Part shown: one piece after another, positions 18,430 to 27,413 of the stretch
Layout of the letters: each line of letters starts with the position of its first letter
Position numbering within the stretch: the stretch's first letter is position 1
DNA from: Prochlorococcus sp. AG-418-F08
GTDB lineage: Bacteria > Cyanobacteriota > Cyanobacteriia > PCC-6307 > Cyanobiaceae
Assembly (NCBI GenBank): GCA_003214295.1
Contig: QCLV01000010.1
Coordinates: 1-47,055 of the forward strand
DNA: 47,055 nucleotides
Reading direction: 5' to 3'
Notes under the pieces: generated by a model
What the model was told of the DNA's origin: nothing
Seen by the model: the letters and a program-made list of their open reading frames with translations, nothing else
Databases searched by the model: none
Made by a program: the position numbers and the translations under genes

Positions 18430-19779
18430 ATGAAATTTGTCGTTATAGATGATGATCCCACAGGCTCTCAAACTGTTCACGATTGCTTATTACTGCTTAA
18501 GTGGGACTGCTTAACTTTAGCTAAAGGTTTTGAATCAAAATCTAATTTATTTTTTATTTTGGCTAATACAAGGTCACTATCGGAAAATGATGCGAAATTA
18601 ACAATAGAGGAAATTTGCAAAAATCTTAAGACTGTAATTACTTCTCAAGCCTATGAAGAAGAAATTATTTTTATAAGTAGAGGAGACTCTACTCTTCGAG
18701 GACATAACTATTTAGAGCCAATTGCGCTAAATAGTTGCTTAGGTCCTTTTGATGCTACTTTTCATATTCCAGCTTTCATAGAAGGTAAAAGATTCACAAT
18801 TAATGGATCTCATTTTGTTGATAAAACTCCTATAAGTCAAACAATTTTTGCAACAGATAAAATTTTTGGATATGAGACAAGTAATGTAAAGAATCTTTTA
18901 TTTCAGCAGAGTAAATCGCAAATAAATTTTGAAGATATTCAAAATCTTTTATTATCAGATATCGAAATGCTAAATGATGAAGAAAATAATATTGTTTTTA
19001 AAACACTAAAGAACTTAAAGAATAATACGCATGTAGTTGTAGATGTAGAGAATTATACACAACTGAAAAAATTTTCTTTTGTAATTAAAAAATTAATTAA
19101 ACAAAAAAAATTCCTTTTTCGAACTGCAGCAAGTTTCATAAGTTCAATTTCCGAGAAAAAAAGTGTCTCTCAGAATGAAATATTTTTCTCTAATTTAAGA
19201 ATAAGAAATAAAGAAAAGAGTTTTCTTCCAGGACTCATAATTGTTGGATCTTATGTAGAACTTTCAACAATACAATTGAATAATTTATTAGAGATAAGTA
19301 ATTGCAATCCAGTTGAATTAGATGTTTTTGAATTCTTTAAAATTACTTCATCAGATGATAATCAGAAGAGAAGGAATTTGTTTAAAAATAAATTTTTAAA
19401 AGAAATTAGATATTCTTTTGAGAGAGGAAAAACTCCTGTTTTGTTTACTTCAAGAAAATTTATTTCTTTAGATTCTTCTGAGCTATTTAATTTTTATAAT
19501 TTACTTGCTTGTTTTATTGCTGAATTAGTTACGGATTTGAAGTATGAAATTGGATATTTGATTTCAAAAGGTGGAATAACAACAAATTTGATTCTTAGTA
19601 AAGGACTTAATGCAGATTATGTTTATCTTGAAGGACAGATTTTAACTGGCATTTCAGTGGTGACTTACAACCTAAAAAATGGCGAAAAACTTCCCATTAT
19701 TACTCATCCTGGAAACATTGGTAATAAAGATTCACTGGTTAATATTTGGAAAGTTTTTGAAAATAAAAATAATTTTTAA
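18430..19779 (+). CDS. four-carbon acid sugar kinase family protein (OtnK/DUF1537)
   Basis: The 449-residue protein begins VIDDDPTGSQTVHDCLLLL, the diagnostic N-terminal block of the OtnK/DtnK family (formerly DUF1537), whose characterised members phosphorylate threonate, erythronate or related acids. The N-terminal substrate domain continues with SRGDSTLRGHNYLEP. The C-terminal nucleotide-binding domain has LISKGGITTNLILSKGLN and THPGNIGNKDSL. The usual pathway partners (PdxA2-like dehydrogenase, OtnC decarboxylase, OtnI isomerase) are not in this window, so the substrate is unclear. It is probably co-transcribed with the mutarotase-like gene and ends two bases before convergent icd. Confidence 0.87.
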   Translation: MKFVVIDDDPTGSQTVHDCLLLLKWDCLTLAKGFESKSNLFFILANTRSLSENDAKLTIEEICKNLKTVITSQAYEEEIIFISRGDSTLRGHNYLEPIALNSCLGPFDATFHIPAFIEGKRFTINGSHFVDKTPISQTIFATDKIFGYETSNVKNLLFQQSKSQINFEDIQNLLLSDIEMLNDEENNIVFKTLKNLKNNTHVVVDVENYTQLKKFSFVIKKLIKQKKFLFRTAASFISSISEKKSVSQNEIFFSNLRIRNKEKSFLPGLIIVGSYVELSTIQLNNLLEISNCNPVELDVFEFFKITSSDDNQKRRNLFKNKFLKEIRYSFERGKTPVLFTSRKFISLDSSELFNFYNLLACFIAELVTDLKYEIGYLISKGGITTNLILSKGLNADYVYLEGQILTGISVVTYNLKNGEKLPIITHPGNIGNKDSLVNIWKVFENKNNF

Positions 19780-19781
19780 AA

Positions 19782-21206
19782 TTAGAAATTTGAGATAATT
19801 TCTTCAGCAAAACTGCTGCAGGATAGTGGTTCTACTTTTGGTTCCATTAAGCGCGCTAAATCATAAGTGACTTTTTTTTGCTCAATTGCCTTACTTATAC
19901 CATTAGTAATTAAGTTAGCTGCCTCATCCCAACCAAAATATTCAAGCATCATTACACCACTAAGAATTACTGAGCCTGGATTAATCTTATTTAACCCTGC
20001 ATGTTTTGGCGCAGTACCGTGCGTAGCTTCGAAAATTGCTGCATTATCTCCAATATTTGCACCAGGAGCCATACCTAGGCCACCAACAATTGCTGCAGCT
20101 GCATCAGAAACATAGTCTCCATTGAGATTTAAGGTTGCAAGAATTGAATATTCTTGAGGTCTAGTTTGAATTTGTTGAAATATACTATCAGCTATCCGAT
20201 CATCAACAAGAATAAGTTCTCTCCATTTTCCATCTCCGTGAGAATTTGATATTGATGCAATAACTTCTTTAATTTCTTCGCAAATGAATGCTTTTTTGTT
20301 ATTTGTAAGCTTGTCAAAACCTGGTTCAATTTTTCGAGCATTATTTTCAATTGTAATTTCTGGATTTTTCTGAATATTATCTAAAATCCAGCTTTCTCTC
20401 TCTGTAATGCAATCTTCTCTAAATTCGTTTACTGCCAATTCATATCCCCAATCTCTAAATGCACCTTCTGTATATTTCATAATATTCCCTTTATGTACAA
20501 GAGTTACATGCCTTTTATCTCCTGATAATCTTTTGGCATGTTCAATAGCTTTTCTAATATGCCTTTGGCTACCAGATTTACTTACTGGTTTTATTCCAAT
20601 ACCTGATCCGTCTGGTATAGATCTATTTTTTAAATTTTTACTTTTTGGTATGACAACGTTATTTAAGTGATTAATTAATTCAAGACAATTAATATCCTCC
20701 GCTTCCCATTCAATACCCATGTAGATATCCTCAGTATTTTCTCTATAAACAATAACGTCTAAATTTTGGGGATTTTTGTGAGGGCTTGGAGTCCCTGAAT
20801 AATATTTACATGGTCTAACACAGCTATATAAATCAAAGATTTGCCTTAATGCAACATTAAGAGATCTAATACCTCCACCGATGGGAGTCGTTAAAGGACC
20901 TTTGATGGCTACACCAAAGTGTTTGATAGCTTCAATAGTATCTTGAGGCAGATAGTTATATGTTCCATAAAGTTCACAAGCTTCATCGCCTGCATAGACT
21001 TTAAACCAATTAATTTTTCTTTCATCTCCATAGCTTTTTTTAATCGCTGAATCAAGAACGATTTGAGTTGCAGGCCAAATATCAACTCCAGTACCATCAC
21101 CCCTAATAAATGGGACAATTGGATTATTAGGAACATTAGGTTTGCCTTGATTAAAAGTTATTATCTCGCCTTCATTAGGTAAAGTTAATTTTTCAAATTT
21201 TGGCAT
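19782..21206 (-). CDS. icd: isocitrate dehydrogenase (NADP+)
   Basis: Icd converts isocitrate to 2-oxoglutarate, the carbon skeleton for ammonium assimilation and the nitrogen-status signal in cyanobacteria. The 474-residue protein is longer than the E. coli enzyme, as is usual in cyanobacteria, with an inserted block in the second half. Visible motifs are TPIGGGIRSLNVALRQ (substrate serine), DVIVYRENTEDIYMGIEW, THKGNIMKYTEGAFRDWGY-like sequence, and the cofactor region GGLGMAPGANIGDNAAIFEATHGTAPKHAG. A near-consensus NtcA site lies upstream. Its start is divergent from an unknown gene. Confidence 0.97.
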   Translation of the reverse strand: MPKFEKLTLPNEGEIITFNQGKPNVPNNPIVPFIRGDGTGVDIWPATQIVLDSAIKKSYGDERKINWFKVYAGDEACELYGTYNYLPQDTIEAIKHFGVAIKGPLTTPIGGGIRSLNVALRQIFDLYSCVRPCKYYSGTPSPHKNPQNLDVIVYRENTEDIYMGIEWEAEDINCLELINHLNNVVIPKSKNLKNRSIPDGSGIGIKPVSKSGSQRHIRKAIEHAKRLSGDKRHVTLVHKGNIMKYTEGAFRDWGYELAVNEFREDCITERESWILDNIQKNPEITIENNARKIEPGFDKLTNNKKAFICEEIKEVIASISNSHGDGKWRELILVDDRIADSIFQQIQTRPQEYSILATLNLNGDYVSDAAAAIVGGLGMAPGANIGDNAAIFEATHGTAPKHAGLNKINPGSVILSGVMMLEYFGWDEAANLITNGISKAIEQKKVTYDLARLMEPKVEPLSCSSFAEEIISNF

Positions 21207-21245
21207 AGCATTTAATTAATAAAATATAACTCATTGAACTTCCTA

Positions 21246-21259
21246 GTATTCTAATTTGC
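21246..21259 (-). promoter_or_regulatory. possible NtcA site upstream of icd
   Basis: GTA-N8-TGC matches the NtcA consensus GTA-N8-TAC at five of six fixed bases. It is centred about 46 bases before the icd start. It lies between the arms of a 9-bp inverted repeat, ATAACTCAT (21226-21234) and ATGAGTTAT (21261-21269). icd is a known NtcA target in cyanobacteria, which makes the position plausible. A TATATT box (minus strand, 21223-21228) lies downstream, but its spacing of 17 bases is shorter than the usual 22 or so. The rest of 21207-21385 shows nothing else. Confidence 0.3.
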
Positions 21260-21385
21260 GATGAGTTATTTTCTTTAAAACCTAGAAATTTATTATTCAA
21301 ATGTGAATAGAGAATAGTTTGTTGATCAGCATTTCAACATCTTTATTAAAAGAAAAAGTAGTTAATAAGCAAGTTAAAGCAAATT

Positions 21386-21850
21386 ATGTCATTTTCAAAA
21401 AACATACTCAACTACTTTATGAATGCGAGTTCAAATGTAAGTAATGTTGAAATAGCCAATAAAATTGCTTCCACTGCTGCTTTGTTTCGGAAATATTTTC
21501 CAGATGCAAGCGTAAACTTTAGTCCCTGGGACAATTCAAATAATGAATCCATGCAAGATACTATTGATTTTGCGTTTCATTTCCCTGGGTGGAGTCCTCT
21601 TATTGAATGTAGAGCGATACTCTTACAATTAAGAATTGAAAATAATAATAATGAAAGAGTTCCGAAATTGTTAGGAATAATAATGCGAGGTATGATTGTG
21701 CCCTCCGAGAGATGGAGAGTGGCTACCATCGGTGATTGGGAGATGACTGGTACTCATTTACCCCAAAAAGAACAAAAAGATAACCTTTTTTTGGTTTGTA
21801 AAGAACTTTATAAGTTATTCTCTACAACATCTGCTGGTAACAAAAATTAG
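21386..21850 (+). CDS. hypothetical protein upstream of heme oxygenase
   Basis: I do not recognise a domain in this 154-residue soluble protein. It is predicted mixed alpha/beta, with a distinctive aromatic and tryptophan-rich part (FPGWSPLIECRAILLQLR, SERWRVATIGDWEMTG) that looks like a compact folded domain. It has no signal peptide or membrane segment. It precedes the heme oxygenase-pebA-pebB genes in the same direction with a gap of 57 bases, so it could be co-transcribed with bilin biosynthesis, but a separate promoter in the gap cannot be excluded. Confidence 0.75.
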   Translation: MSFSKNILNYFMNASSNVSNVEIANKIASTAALFRKYFPDASVNFSPWDNSNNESMQDTIDFAFHFPGWSPLIECRAILLQLRIENNNNERVPKLLGIIMRGMIVPSERWRVATIGDWEMTGTHLPQKEQKDNLFLVCKELYKLFSTTSAGNKN

Positions 21851-21907
21851 CTGTTTTATGTATTTTCCTTGTAGATTAAATACACTTACAAAAATAATTC
21901 AAAATAT

Positions 21908-22618
21908 ATGGCAGTTGCTCTTGCAGGACAATTAAGAGAAGGGACAAAAAAATCCCATACTATGGCAGAAAATACTGGTTTTGTTGCTTGTTTTTTAAAA
22001 GGAGTTGTTGAAAAAAAATCTTATAGAAAATTAATTAGTGATTTATATTTTGTTTATGAAGCTATGGAAGAAGAAATTGAAAGACTGGTCAATGAGGGAC
22101 ATCCCGTAATAAAACCTATAGGTTTTAAATCGTTATACAGGAAAGAAACTCTTATAAATGACCTTAAATTTTATTTTGGTGAAAACTGGAAGAATGAAAT
22201 TAATATTTCTCACTCAGCAAAAGAATATGTTGAAAGAATCCGAGAGGTTGCAAAAAATTCACCAGAGCTATTAGTTGGTCACCACTACACTCGCTATATC
22301 GGAGATTTATCTGGAGGGCAAATCTTGAAAAGGATCGCTAAAAAAGCATTAAATTTGCAGGGAAATGATGGTTTAAATTTTTATGAGTTTGAATTAATAG
22401 CTGATGAAAAGAAATTCAAGGAAGAATATTCCCTTACTTTGAATCAGCTTCCAATAAATCAAAAGACTGCTGATCAAATTATTGATGAAGCTAATCAAGC
22501 TTTTACTTACAATATGAAAATGTTTAAGGAGCTTGAAGGTAACTTGATTGCTGTTTTAGGAAAGATTGTATTCAATTACATTACAAAAAAAGTCAGGAAA
22601 GGAAGTACCGAGACCTAA
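21908..22618 (+). CDS. ho1: heme oxygenase
   Basis: Heme oxygenase opens heme to biliverdin IXalpha, CO and iron, using ferredoxin in cyanobacteria. The 236-residue helical protein has the proximal heme ligand H17 in [14 protein letters not shown]. The distal-helix glycine motif is [19 protein letters not shown], preceded by HHYTRY. It is the first enzyme of the bilin route and is followed five bases later by pebA, so biliverdin is made next to its consumer. Confidence 0.96.
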   Translation: MAVALAGQLREGTKKSHTMAENTGFVACFLKGVVEKKSYRKLISDLYFVYEAMEEEIERLVNEGHPVIKPIGFKSLYRKETLINDLKFYFGENWKNEINISHSAKEYVERIREVAKNSPELLVGHHYTRYIGDLSGGQILKRIAKKALNLQGNDGLNFYEFELIADEKKFKEEYSLTLNQLPINQKTADQIIDEANQAFTYNMKMFKELEGNLIAVLGKIVFNYITKKVRKGSTET

Positions 22619-22623
22619 TATTT

Positions 22624-23334
22624 ATGTTTGATTCATTAGTTGATTTTCTTAAAACCAATATTTATGAATTAAATGGTCATGAAGTACAAATATCTAGCGA
22701 ATTTAAAGAACATCATAATGAAGACTCAAAATATGTTATGAAGAATTGGCTTTTTTCATCTCCCGAATATAGAAAGTGGCGAATAACAAGATTAGATGGT
22801 GGTAAAAAACTGCAAGTGTTTAATACGGTTGCATATCCTAATTTTGATTGTGAAATGCCTATTTTAGGAGCTGATATTTTATGGTTTGGAACTTCTCAAA
22901 AGTTATTAGCAATACTTGATTATCAACCTTTAATTCAAGAAGGCAAATATCTCGAAAAATATTGTTCAAGTTTAGGTATTATTAAAAAAAAATATTCTGC
23001 ATTTGATAATAATAAAATGAAGAATATATATGATTCAAAAAAGTATTTTTCGCCATGGGTAATTATTTGTAGAGGAAATAAGTTAAATCTTGATAGAGAT
23101 TTAAATAATATATTCCATTCATTTGTAAATAATTATTTGAACATTCATAAATCGAATCCTGTTAATCAATTCTTAGATGCAGAAGAAATAAAGATTAATC
23201 AAATTAAATATGATAAGTATAGTTTTGAAAAAGATCCTGCAGAAAAATTGTTTAAATCTTTTTTTGGAGAAAAATGGACAAAAAAATTTGTCAATAAATT
23301 CCTTTTTACATTAAATAATGAGATTATTTATTGA
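22624..23334 (+). CDS. pebA: 15,16-dihydrobiliverdin:ferredoxin oxidoreductase
   Basis: PebA is a ferredoxin-dependent bilin reductase that reduces biliverdin at C15-C16. The 236-residue protein shows the family's central block [17 protein letters not shown]. The catalytic aspartate falls at position 84, the same number as in characterised Synechococcus PebA. It sits between heme oxygenase and pebB with no space before pebB, so the intermediate dihydrobiliverdin can be passed on directly. Prochlorococcus lacks phycobilisomes, so the product serves a residual phycoerythrin or another role. Confidence 0.94.
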   Translation: MFDSLVDFLKTNIYELNGHEVQISSEFKEHHNEDSKYVMKNWLFSSPEYRKWRITRLDGGKKLQVFNTVAYPNFDCEMPILGADILWFGTSQKLLAILDYQPLIQEGKYLEKYCSSLGIIKKKYSAFDNNKMKNIYDSKKYFSPWVIICRGNKLNLDRDLNNIFHSFVNNYLNIHKSNPVNQFLDAEEIKINQIKYDKYSFEKDPAEKLFKSFFGEKWTKKFVNKFLFTLNNEIIY

Positions 23335-24096
23335 ATGTTAATACAAGATACTATTTTTTACAGGCCAGATTGGAGATGGCATAATTTTTTAAAATATTTA
23401 ACAAATAATTTAACTAAATATAACTGTTTAGAAAAAATAATACCCTCGGAATATTCTTATAAAGATTCAACTTATGGTTCAAAAAAATTAAAAAAAAATG
23501 TGAATCTCTCTACTTGGGGTGTAACGCACAAAAAAAGAATTCAATTCGCAAGAGCAGTGTGTATAAATAGTCCAAATTATTCTGTTTTAAATTTTTTAAT
23601 TATTCCTAATACTATTTATAACGTCCCATTTTTTGGAGTAGATTTTGTTTCTCTACCTAATAGTTATTTATTAGTGTTAGATTTTCAGCCCTCATTAAAA
23701 ATACAAAATCAATACAATAATCAGTTATTAGAAAAACTTATCAAACTCAAAAACCATTGTCATTCATCACTCCCGTTAGCTGAAGAAATGTCTGCGGATG
23801 TAGCTAGATTTTTTTCTCCAGGAGCAATATGGTCAAAATTACCTAAAGAAGAAAGAAGTGATTTTTTAATTGCTAATCAGCTTTATACTTCATTTCAGGA
23901 ATATCTTGATTTGTATTTGGAAATTCTTTTCGAAAGCAAAGAAGTCAATATTGAAATGCAAAAAGAATTAATAAAAGGTCAAAATAGTTATTTGAACTAT
24001 AGAAGAGATAACGATCCAGCGAGACCAATGTTGTCGAGTTTGTTTGGTAAAGAATTTACTGAATCTTTAATTAAAGAAGTTTTATTTACTACTTAA
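23335..24096 (+). CDS. pebB: phycoerythrobilin:ferredoxin oxidoreductase
   Basis: PebB reduces 15,16-dihydrobiliverdin to phycoerythrobilin. The 253-residue protein starts directly after the pebA stop. Family signatures are the N-terminal [12 protein letters not shown], the catalytic block [15 protein letters not shown] (aspartate at about 103) and the C-terminal [19 protein letters not shown]. The order heme oxygenase-pebA-pebB is the standard phycoerythrobilin operon of marine picocyanobacteria. Confidence 0.95.
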   Translation: MLIQDTIFYRPDWRWHNFLKYLTNNLTKYNCLEKIIPSEYSYKDSTYGSKKLKKNVNLSTWGVTHKKRIQFARAVCINSPNYSVLNFLIIPNTIYNVPFFGVDFVSLPNSYLLVLDFQPSLKIQNQYNNQLLEKLIKLKNHCHSSLPLAEEMSADVARFFSPGAIWSKLPKEERSDFLIANQLYTSFQEYLDLYLEILFESKEVNIEMQKELIKGQNSYLNYRRDNDPARPMLSSLFGKEFTESLIKEVLFTT

Positions 24097-24128
24097 AAGT
24101 CTTATAATTTATTAAAATATGAAATCAT

Positions 24129-24602
24129 ATGAAAAAAATTTCTGTTCTTTTTGTATGTTTGGGAAATATTTGTAGGTCTCCTGCAGCAGAAGCTATCTTC
24201 ATAAGTCTAATTGAAAAGAAGGGCTTAACCGATGGCTTTATTGTAGATTCTGCTGGAACTGGGAGTTGGCATATTGGGAAAAAAGCTGACTCTAGGATGA
24301 GAATTGCGGCAGAAAGAAGAGATATAAATATCTTAAGCAGGGCTCGTCAAATTACCAACAAAGATTTTGACGAATTTAATTATATTATTGCGATGGACGA
24401 TTCAAATTTTAGAAATATTCAAGATCTTAAAAATAGAACAGCTTCAGCTGGTTTTGCATCAATTAAAAAAATACAAGATTTTAGAACAGTTTTTAATGAG
24501 CAAGAAGTTCCTGACCCATATTTTGGAGGTGATGAGGGCTTCGATTATGTCCTCGATATTTTAGAAGACTCTGTAAACGGTTTTTTGGAGAGTATTTCTT
24601 GA
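24129..24602 (+). CDS. low-molecular-weight protein-tyrosine phosphatase
   Basis: The 157-residue protein begins with the P-loop VCLGNICRSPAAEA, the CX5R(S) active site (C10, R16), and carries the general-acid DP motif in VPDPYFGGDEGFDYV. These phosphatases remove phosphate from protein tyrosine. Related arsenate reductases share the fold, but the DPYFGG loop is the phosphatase form. It follows pebB by 32 bases in the same direction and converges on panC-cmk with two bases between. No partner tyrosine kinase is in the window. Confidence 0.92.
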   Translation: MKKISVLFVCLGNICRSPAAEAIFISLIEKKGLTDGFIVDSAGTGSWHIGKKADSRMRIAAERRDINILSRARQITNKDFDEFNYIIAMDDSNFRNIQDLKNRTASAGFASIKKIQDFRTVFNEQEVPDPYFGGDEGFDYVLDILEDSVNGFLESIS

Positions 24603-24604
24603 AT

Positions 24605-26137
24605 TTATTTGATCTCAGTCTCTTTAGGGATCTTGTCATTATAAAGATTAAAAATTTTATCCACCACCTCATTAATTGTGTATCCATCGGTAATAATTTC
24701 TATTGCGTCACTCGCTTTTATTAAAGGTGAAATTTCCCTATTGGAATCTTCAAAATCTCGTTTCTTTATAAATTCTTTTAATGTGTTAAGGTCTATTTCT
24801 TGTAAGTCTTTACTATTTTTATCAAATTTTCTTCTTTTTGCTCTTTCATCAATGCTAGCAGTTAAAAATATTTTAAGTTCTGCATGAGGAAAAACAGTAG
24901 TTCCTATATCTCTTCCCTCAGCTACAAGTCCGCCTGATTCTCCAATTTTTCTTTGTTCTTCTACCAAGAATTTTCTTACTTCTTTTATTGAAGAAATTTT
25001 AGAAACTATAGAACTTATCTTTTGCGACCTAATTTCTTCAGTAACACAGTAGTTATTAACATAAACATCCTGATGTGAATTTGTATTTGACTTGAAAACA
25101 ATAGATATATCTTTAAAAATATTCAGTAATTTTTTTTCTTTTTTATAATCAATATTTTCTTTAAGTATAAGCCAACTCAATGCCCTATACATTGCGCCAG
25201 TATCTAAATATAGAAGTTTAAGTTTCTTAGCTATTAACTTTGTTACAGTACTTTTACCTGACCCTGCAGGACCATCAATTGCAATAATCGGCCTTCTTTT
25301 CATTAGGAAAACGTGATCAATTAATCTTGTCTTTCCACATCTTATCGCACCAGCCAGTAACGAAATATTATCCTCAAGTCTCGCTTTTTGGAGGGTATGA
25401 GGGTGTAAGTGTTCTAAATATTCGATTGAAATTTTTTTTGCTGATAACTTTTTAATAATTTCGTTTAAATTAATATTTTTTTCTTGTTGAAAATTTTTTT
25501 TGGCTTCTAATAACTCACTTGAAAAAAACCTAATCAATTTCCTTTCGTTTTTTGATAAATGTACATTACGTGAACTTAAAGGAATTCCATCAAAATCTCT
25601 TTGTGTAGGAATAGATTTAATAGCAACATTTAATTTCTCTTTTAGGATAAGATTTTTTAAAATTAAAAGTTGTTGCCAATCTTTTTCTCCTAAGTAAAGA
25701 TTTTTAGGCTTGATGAGATTAAGTAATCTATAAACTACTGTACAAACGCCATCAAAATGTCCAATTCGATTTAATCCACATAATGCAGAAGATAATTCTA
25801 TTGGAGCTTTTAGGAATTTAATATTTTTATTATTTGGAGGATATATATCTTCATTACTTGGGATGAAGATGGCATCCGCGCCATTTGAGAAGGAGATTTT
25901 TATATCATTATCAATTGTTTTAGGGTAATTCTCTAAATCTAGCTTGTTATCGAATTGGAGTGGATTAATAAAAATACTTACTAAATTAATATTAGGATTG
26001 TCATTTTTTGCTGTTGATATTAATTTTATATGTCCATTATGAAGATTACCCATTGTTGGAATAAAGTTAATTTCACTATTTATATTTCTCCTCCAATTTT
26101 CTATTTCTTCAGTTGTCCTTATTATTACTTTATTCAC
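24605..26137 (-). CDS. panC/cmk: bifunctional pantoate--beta-alanine ligase / cytidylate kinase
   Basis: The 510-residue protein is a fusion of two enzymes. Residues about 1-275 are pantothenate synthetase, with FIPTMGNLHNGHIKLI (HXGH type), FINPLQFDNKLDLENYPKT and LYLGEKDWQQ. Residues about 280-505 are cytidylate kinase, with the P-loop AIDGPAGSGKSTVTKLIAKKL, YLDTGAMYRALSW and VAEGRDIGTTVFPHAELKIFLTAS. The fusion is typical of cyanobacteria and joins coenzyme A synthesis to CMP phosphorylation without an obvious metabolic reason. It is divergent from purM across 98 bases. Confidence 0.96.
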   Translation of the reverse strand: MNKVIIRTTEEIENWRRNINSEINFIPTMGNLHNGHIKLISTAKNDNPNINLVSIFINPLQFDNKLDLENYPKTIDNDIKISFSNGADAIFIPSNEDIYPPNNKNIKFLKAPIELSSALCGLNRIGHFDGVCTVVYRLLNLIKPKNLYLGEKDWQQLLILKNLILKEKLNVAIKSIPTQRDFDGIPLSSRNVHLSKNERKLIRFFSSELLEAKKNFQQEKNINLNEIIKKLSAKKISIEYLEHLHPHTLQKARLEDNISLLAGAIRCGKTRLIDHVFLMKRRPIIAIDGPAGSGKSTVTKLIAKKLKLLYLDTGAMYRALSWLILKENIDYKKEKKLLNIFKDISIVFKSNTNSHQDVYVNNYCVTEEIRSQKISSIVSKISSIKEVRKFLVEEQRKIGESGGLVAEGRDIGTTVFPHAELKIFLTASIDERAKRRKFDKNSKDLQEIDLNTLKEFIKKRDFEDSNREISPLIKASDAIEIITDGYTINEVVDKIFNLYNDKIPKETEIK

Positions 26138-26235
26138 TTTGTTTTTAAAAAATAAATCTATTTGATAAATAATTACTGGACAAAAGCAATCTTAGGAGGA
26201 ATATCTATATAGGGAGAGTCTATCATTTTTATTTC

Positions 26236-27279
26236 ATGGATTACAAAACATCGGGTGTTGATATAGAAGCTGGACGAGAATTTGTTTCCGAAATTAAACA
26301 GGCAGTTGAAGGAACTCATACATCTAATGTGATTGAGGGTATTGGCGGCTTCGGAGGCTTGTTTAGAATTCCTATCGATAGTTTTAAAAAACCAGTTCTT
26401 GTTTCAGGAACTGATGGTGTTGGAACAAAATTAGAATTAGCCCAAAGTAAAAACTTTCACTTTGAGGTTGGTATTGATTTAGTTGCTATGTGCATGAACG
26501 ATATCATTACTAGTGGTGCAAAACCTTTATTTTTTCTGGATTATATTGCTACTGGTAAGCTTGATAAGAAACAATTATTGAGGGTTGTTCAGGGAATTTC
26601 ACATGGCTGCAAAGAAAATAACTGTTCATTACTCGGCGGAGAAACTGCTGAAATGCCAGGATTTTATTCAAAAAATAAGTATGATCTTGCAGGATTTTGT
26701 GTTGGAATAGTCGATGAGGATAAGCTTATTAATGGTAAAAAAGTCTCTGAAAATGACTTAATAATTGCTTTAAAAAGTAATGGAGTTCATAGTAATGGCT
26801 TTAGTTTAGTAAGAAAAATTATCCAAAACAATAATCAAATAGAAAAGGAATTTGAAAAAGTTTCTCACTTAAGTTTTTATGATGAGTTATTGAAACCTAC
26901 AAAAATTTACAATAATGTGATTAACCAAATGTTATCTGAAAATATTGAAATTAAAGCAATGTCTCATATAACTGGAGGAGGAATCCCAGAAAATTTACCA
27001 AGATGTATTCCTTCTGATTTTATTCCTTATATCAATACCAGTTCTTGGGAAATACCTATTTTATTTAAATTCCTTAAAGACAAAGGATCTGTTCCTGAAA
27101 AAGATTTTTGGAATACTTTCAATCTTGGAGTTGGATTTTGTTTAATTATTGACAAAAAATTTAAGGACGCGATATTAAGTATCTGTAAAGATTATGATAT
27201 AGATAGTTGGGAAATTGGAAAGATAGTTCGAAAAAATGATTTAAAAAATAGTAAATCTTTGCCAGAAATTTTAACTTAA
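26236..27279 (+). CDS. purM: phosphoribosylformylglycinamidine cyclo-ligase (AIR synthetase)
   Basis: PurM closes the imidazole ring in purine synthesis. Its product AIR is also the substrate of ThiC. The 347-residue protein has the start YKTSGVDIEAGREFVSEIK, the substrate-binding SGTDGVGTKLELAQ, MCMNDIITSGAKPLFFLDY, LGGETAEMPGFY and HITGGGIPENLPR. These blocks are complete and in order. A perfect AGGAGG at 26194-26199 lies too far upstream (37 bases) to serve its ATG. Confidence 0.97.
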   Translation: MDYKTSGVDIEAGREFVSEIKQAVEGTHTSNVIEGIGGFGGLFRIPIDSFKKPVLVSGTDGVGTKLELAQSKNFHFEVGIDLVAMCMNDIITSGAKPLFFLDYIATGKLDKKQLLRVVQGISHGCKENNCSLLGGETAEMPGFYSKNKYDLAGFCVGIVDEDKLINGKKVSENDLIIALKSNGVHSNGFSLVRKIIQNNNQIEKEFEKVSHLSFYDELLKPTKIYNNVINQMLSENIEIKAMSHITGGGIPENLPRCIPSDFIPYINTSSWEIPILFKFLKDKGSVPEKDFWNTFNLGVGFCLIIDKKFKDAILSICKDYDIDSWEIGKIVRKNDLKNSKSLPEILT

Positions 27280-27350
27280 ATTTTTTTTATTTTTTTTAAA
27301 TCAGTTTTAAAAAATTATTTTTTATACACAAATGAAAAAGATAGGTGTAA

Positions 27351-27356
27351 TATAAT
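27351..27356 (+). promoter_or_regulatory. TATAAT box before unknown gene at 27414
   Basis: A consensus -10 hexamer lies in the 134-base gap after purM, giving a predicted start near 27363 and a leader of about 50 bases. The leader contains a small hairpin, CCGA-ATTATA-TCGG (27367-27380). No matching -35 is visible at 16-18 bases. Confidence 0.4.
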
Positions 27357-27413
27357 AAGATCATCGCCGAATTATATCGGAAGTTTAAGTATTAAGATTT
27401 AACCTTTTATTCA

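Noticed and set aside
21869..21891. TTGTA...TACAA inverted repeat before heme oxygenase
   Set aside because: Five-base arms 13 bases apart are common by chance in AT-rich DNA.
26194..26199. Perfect AGGAGG Shine-Dalgarno-like site before purM
   Set aside because: It lies 37 bases before the purM ATG and no start codon follows at a useful distance, so it is probably chance.
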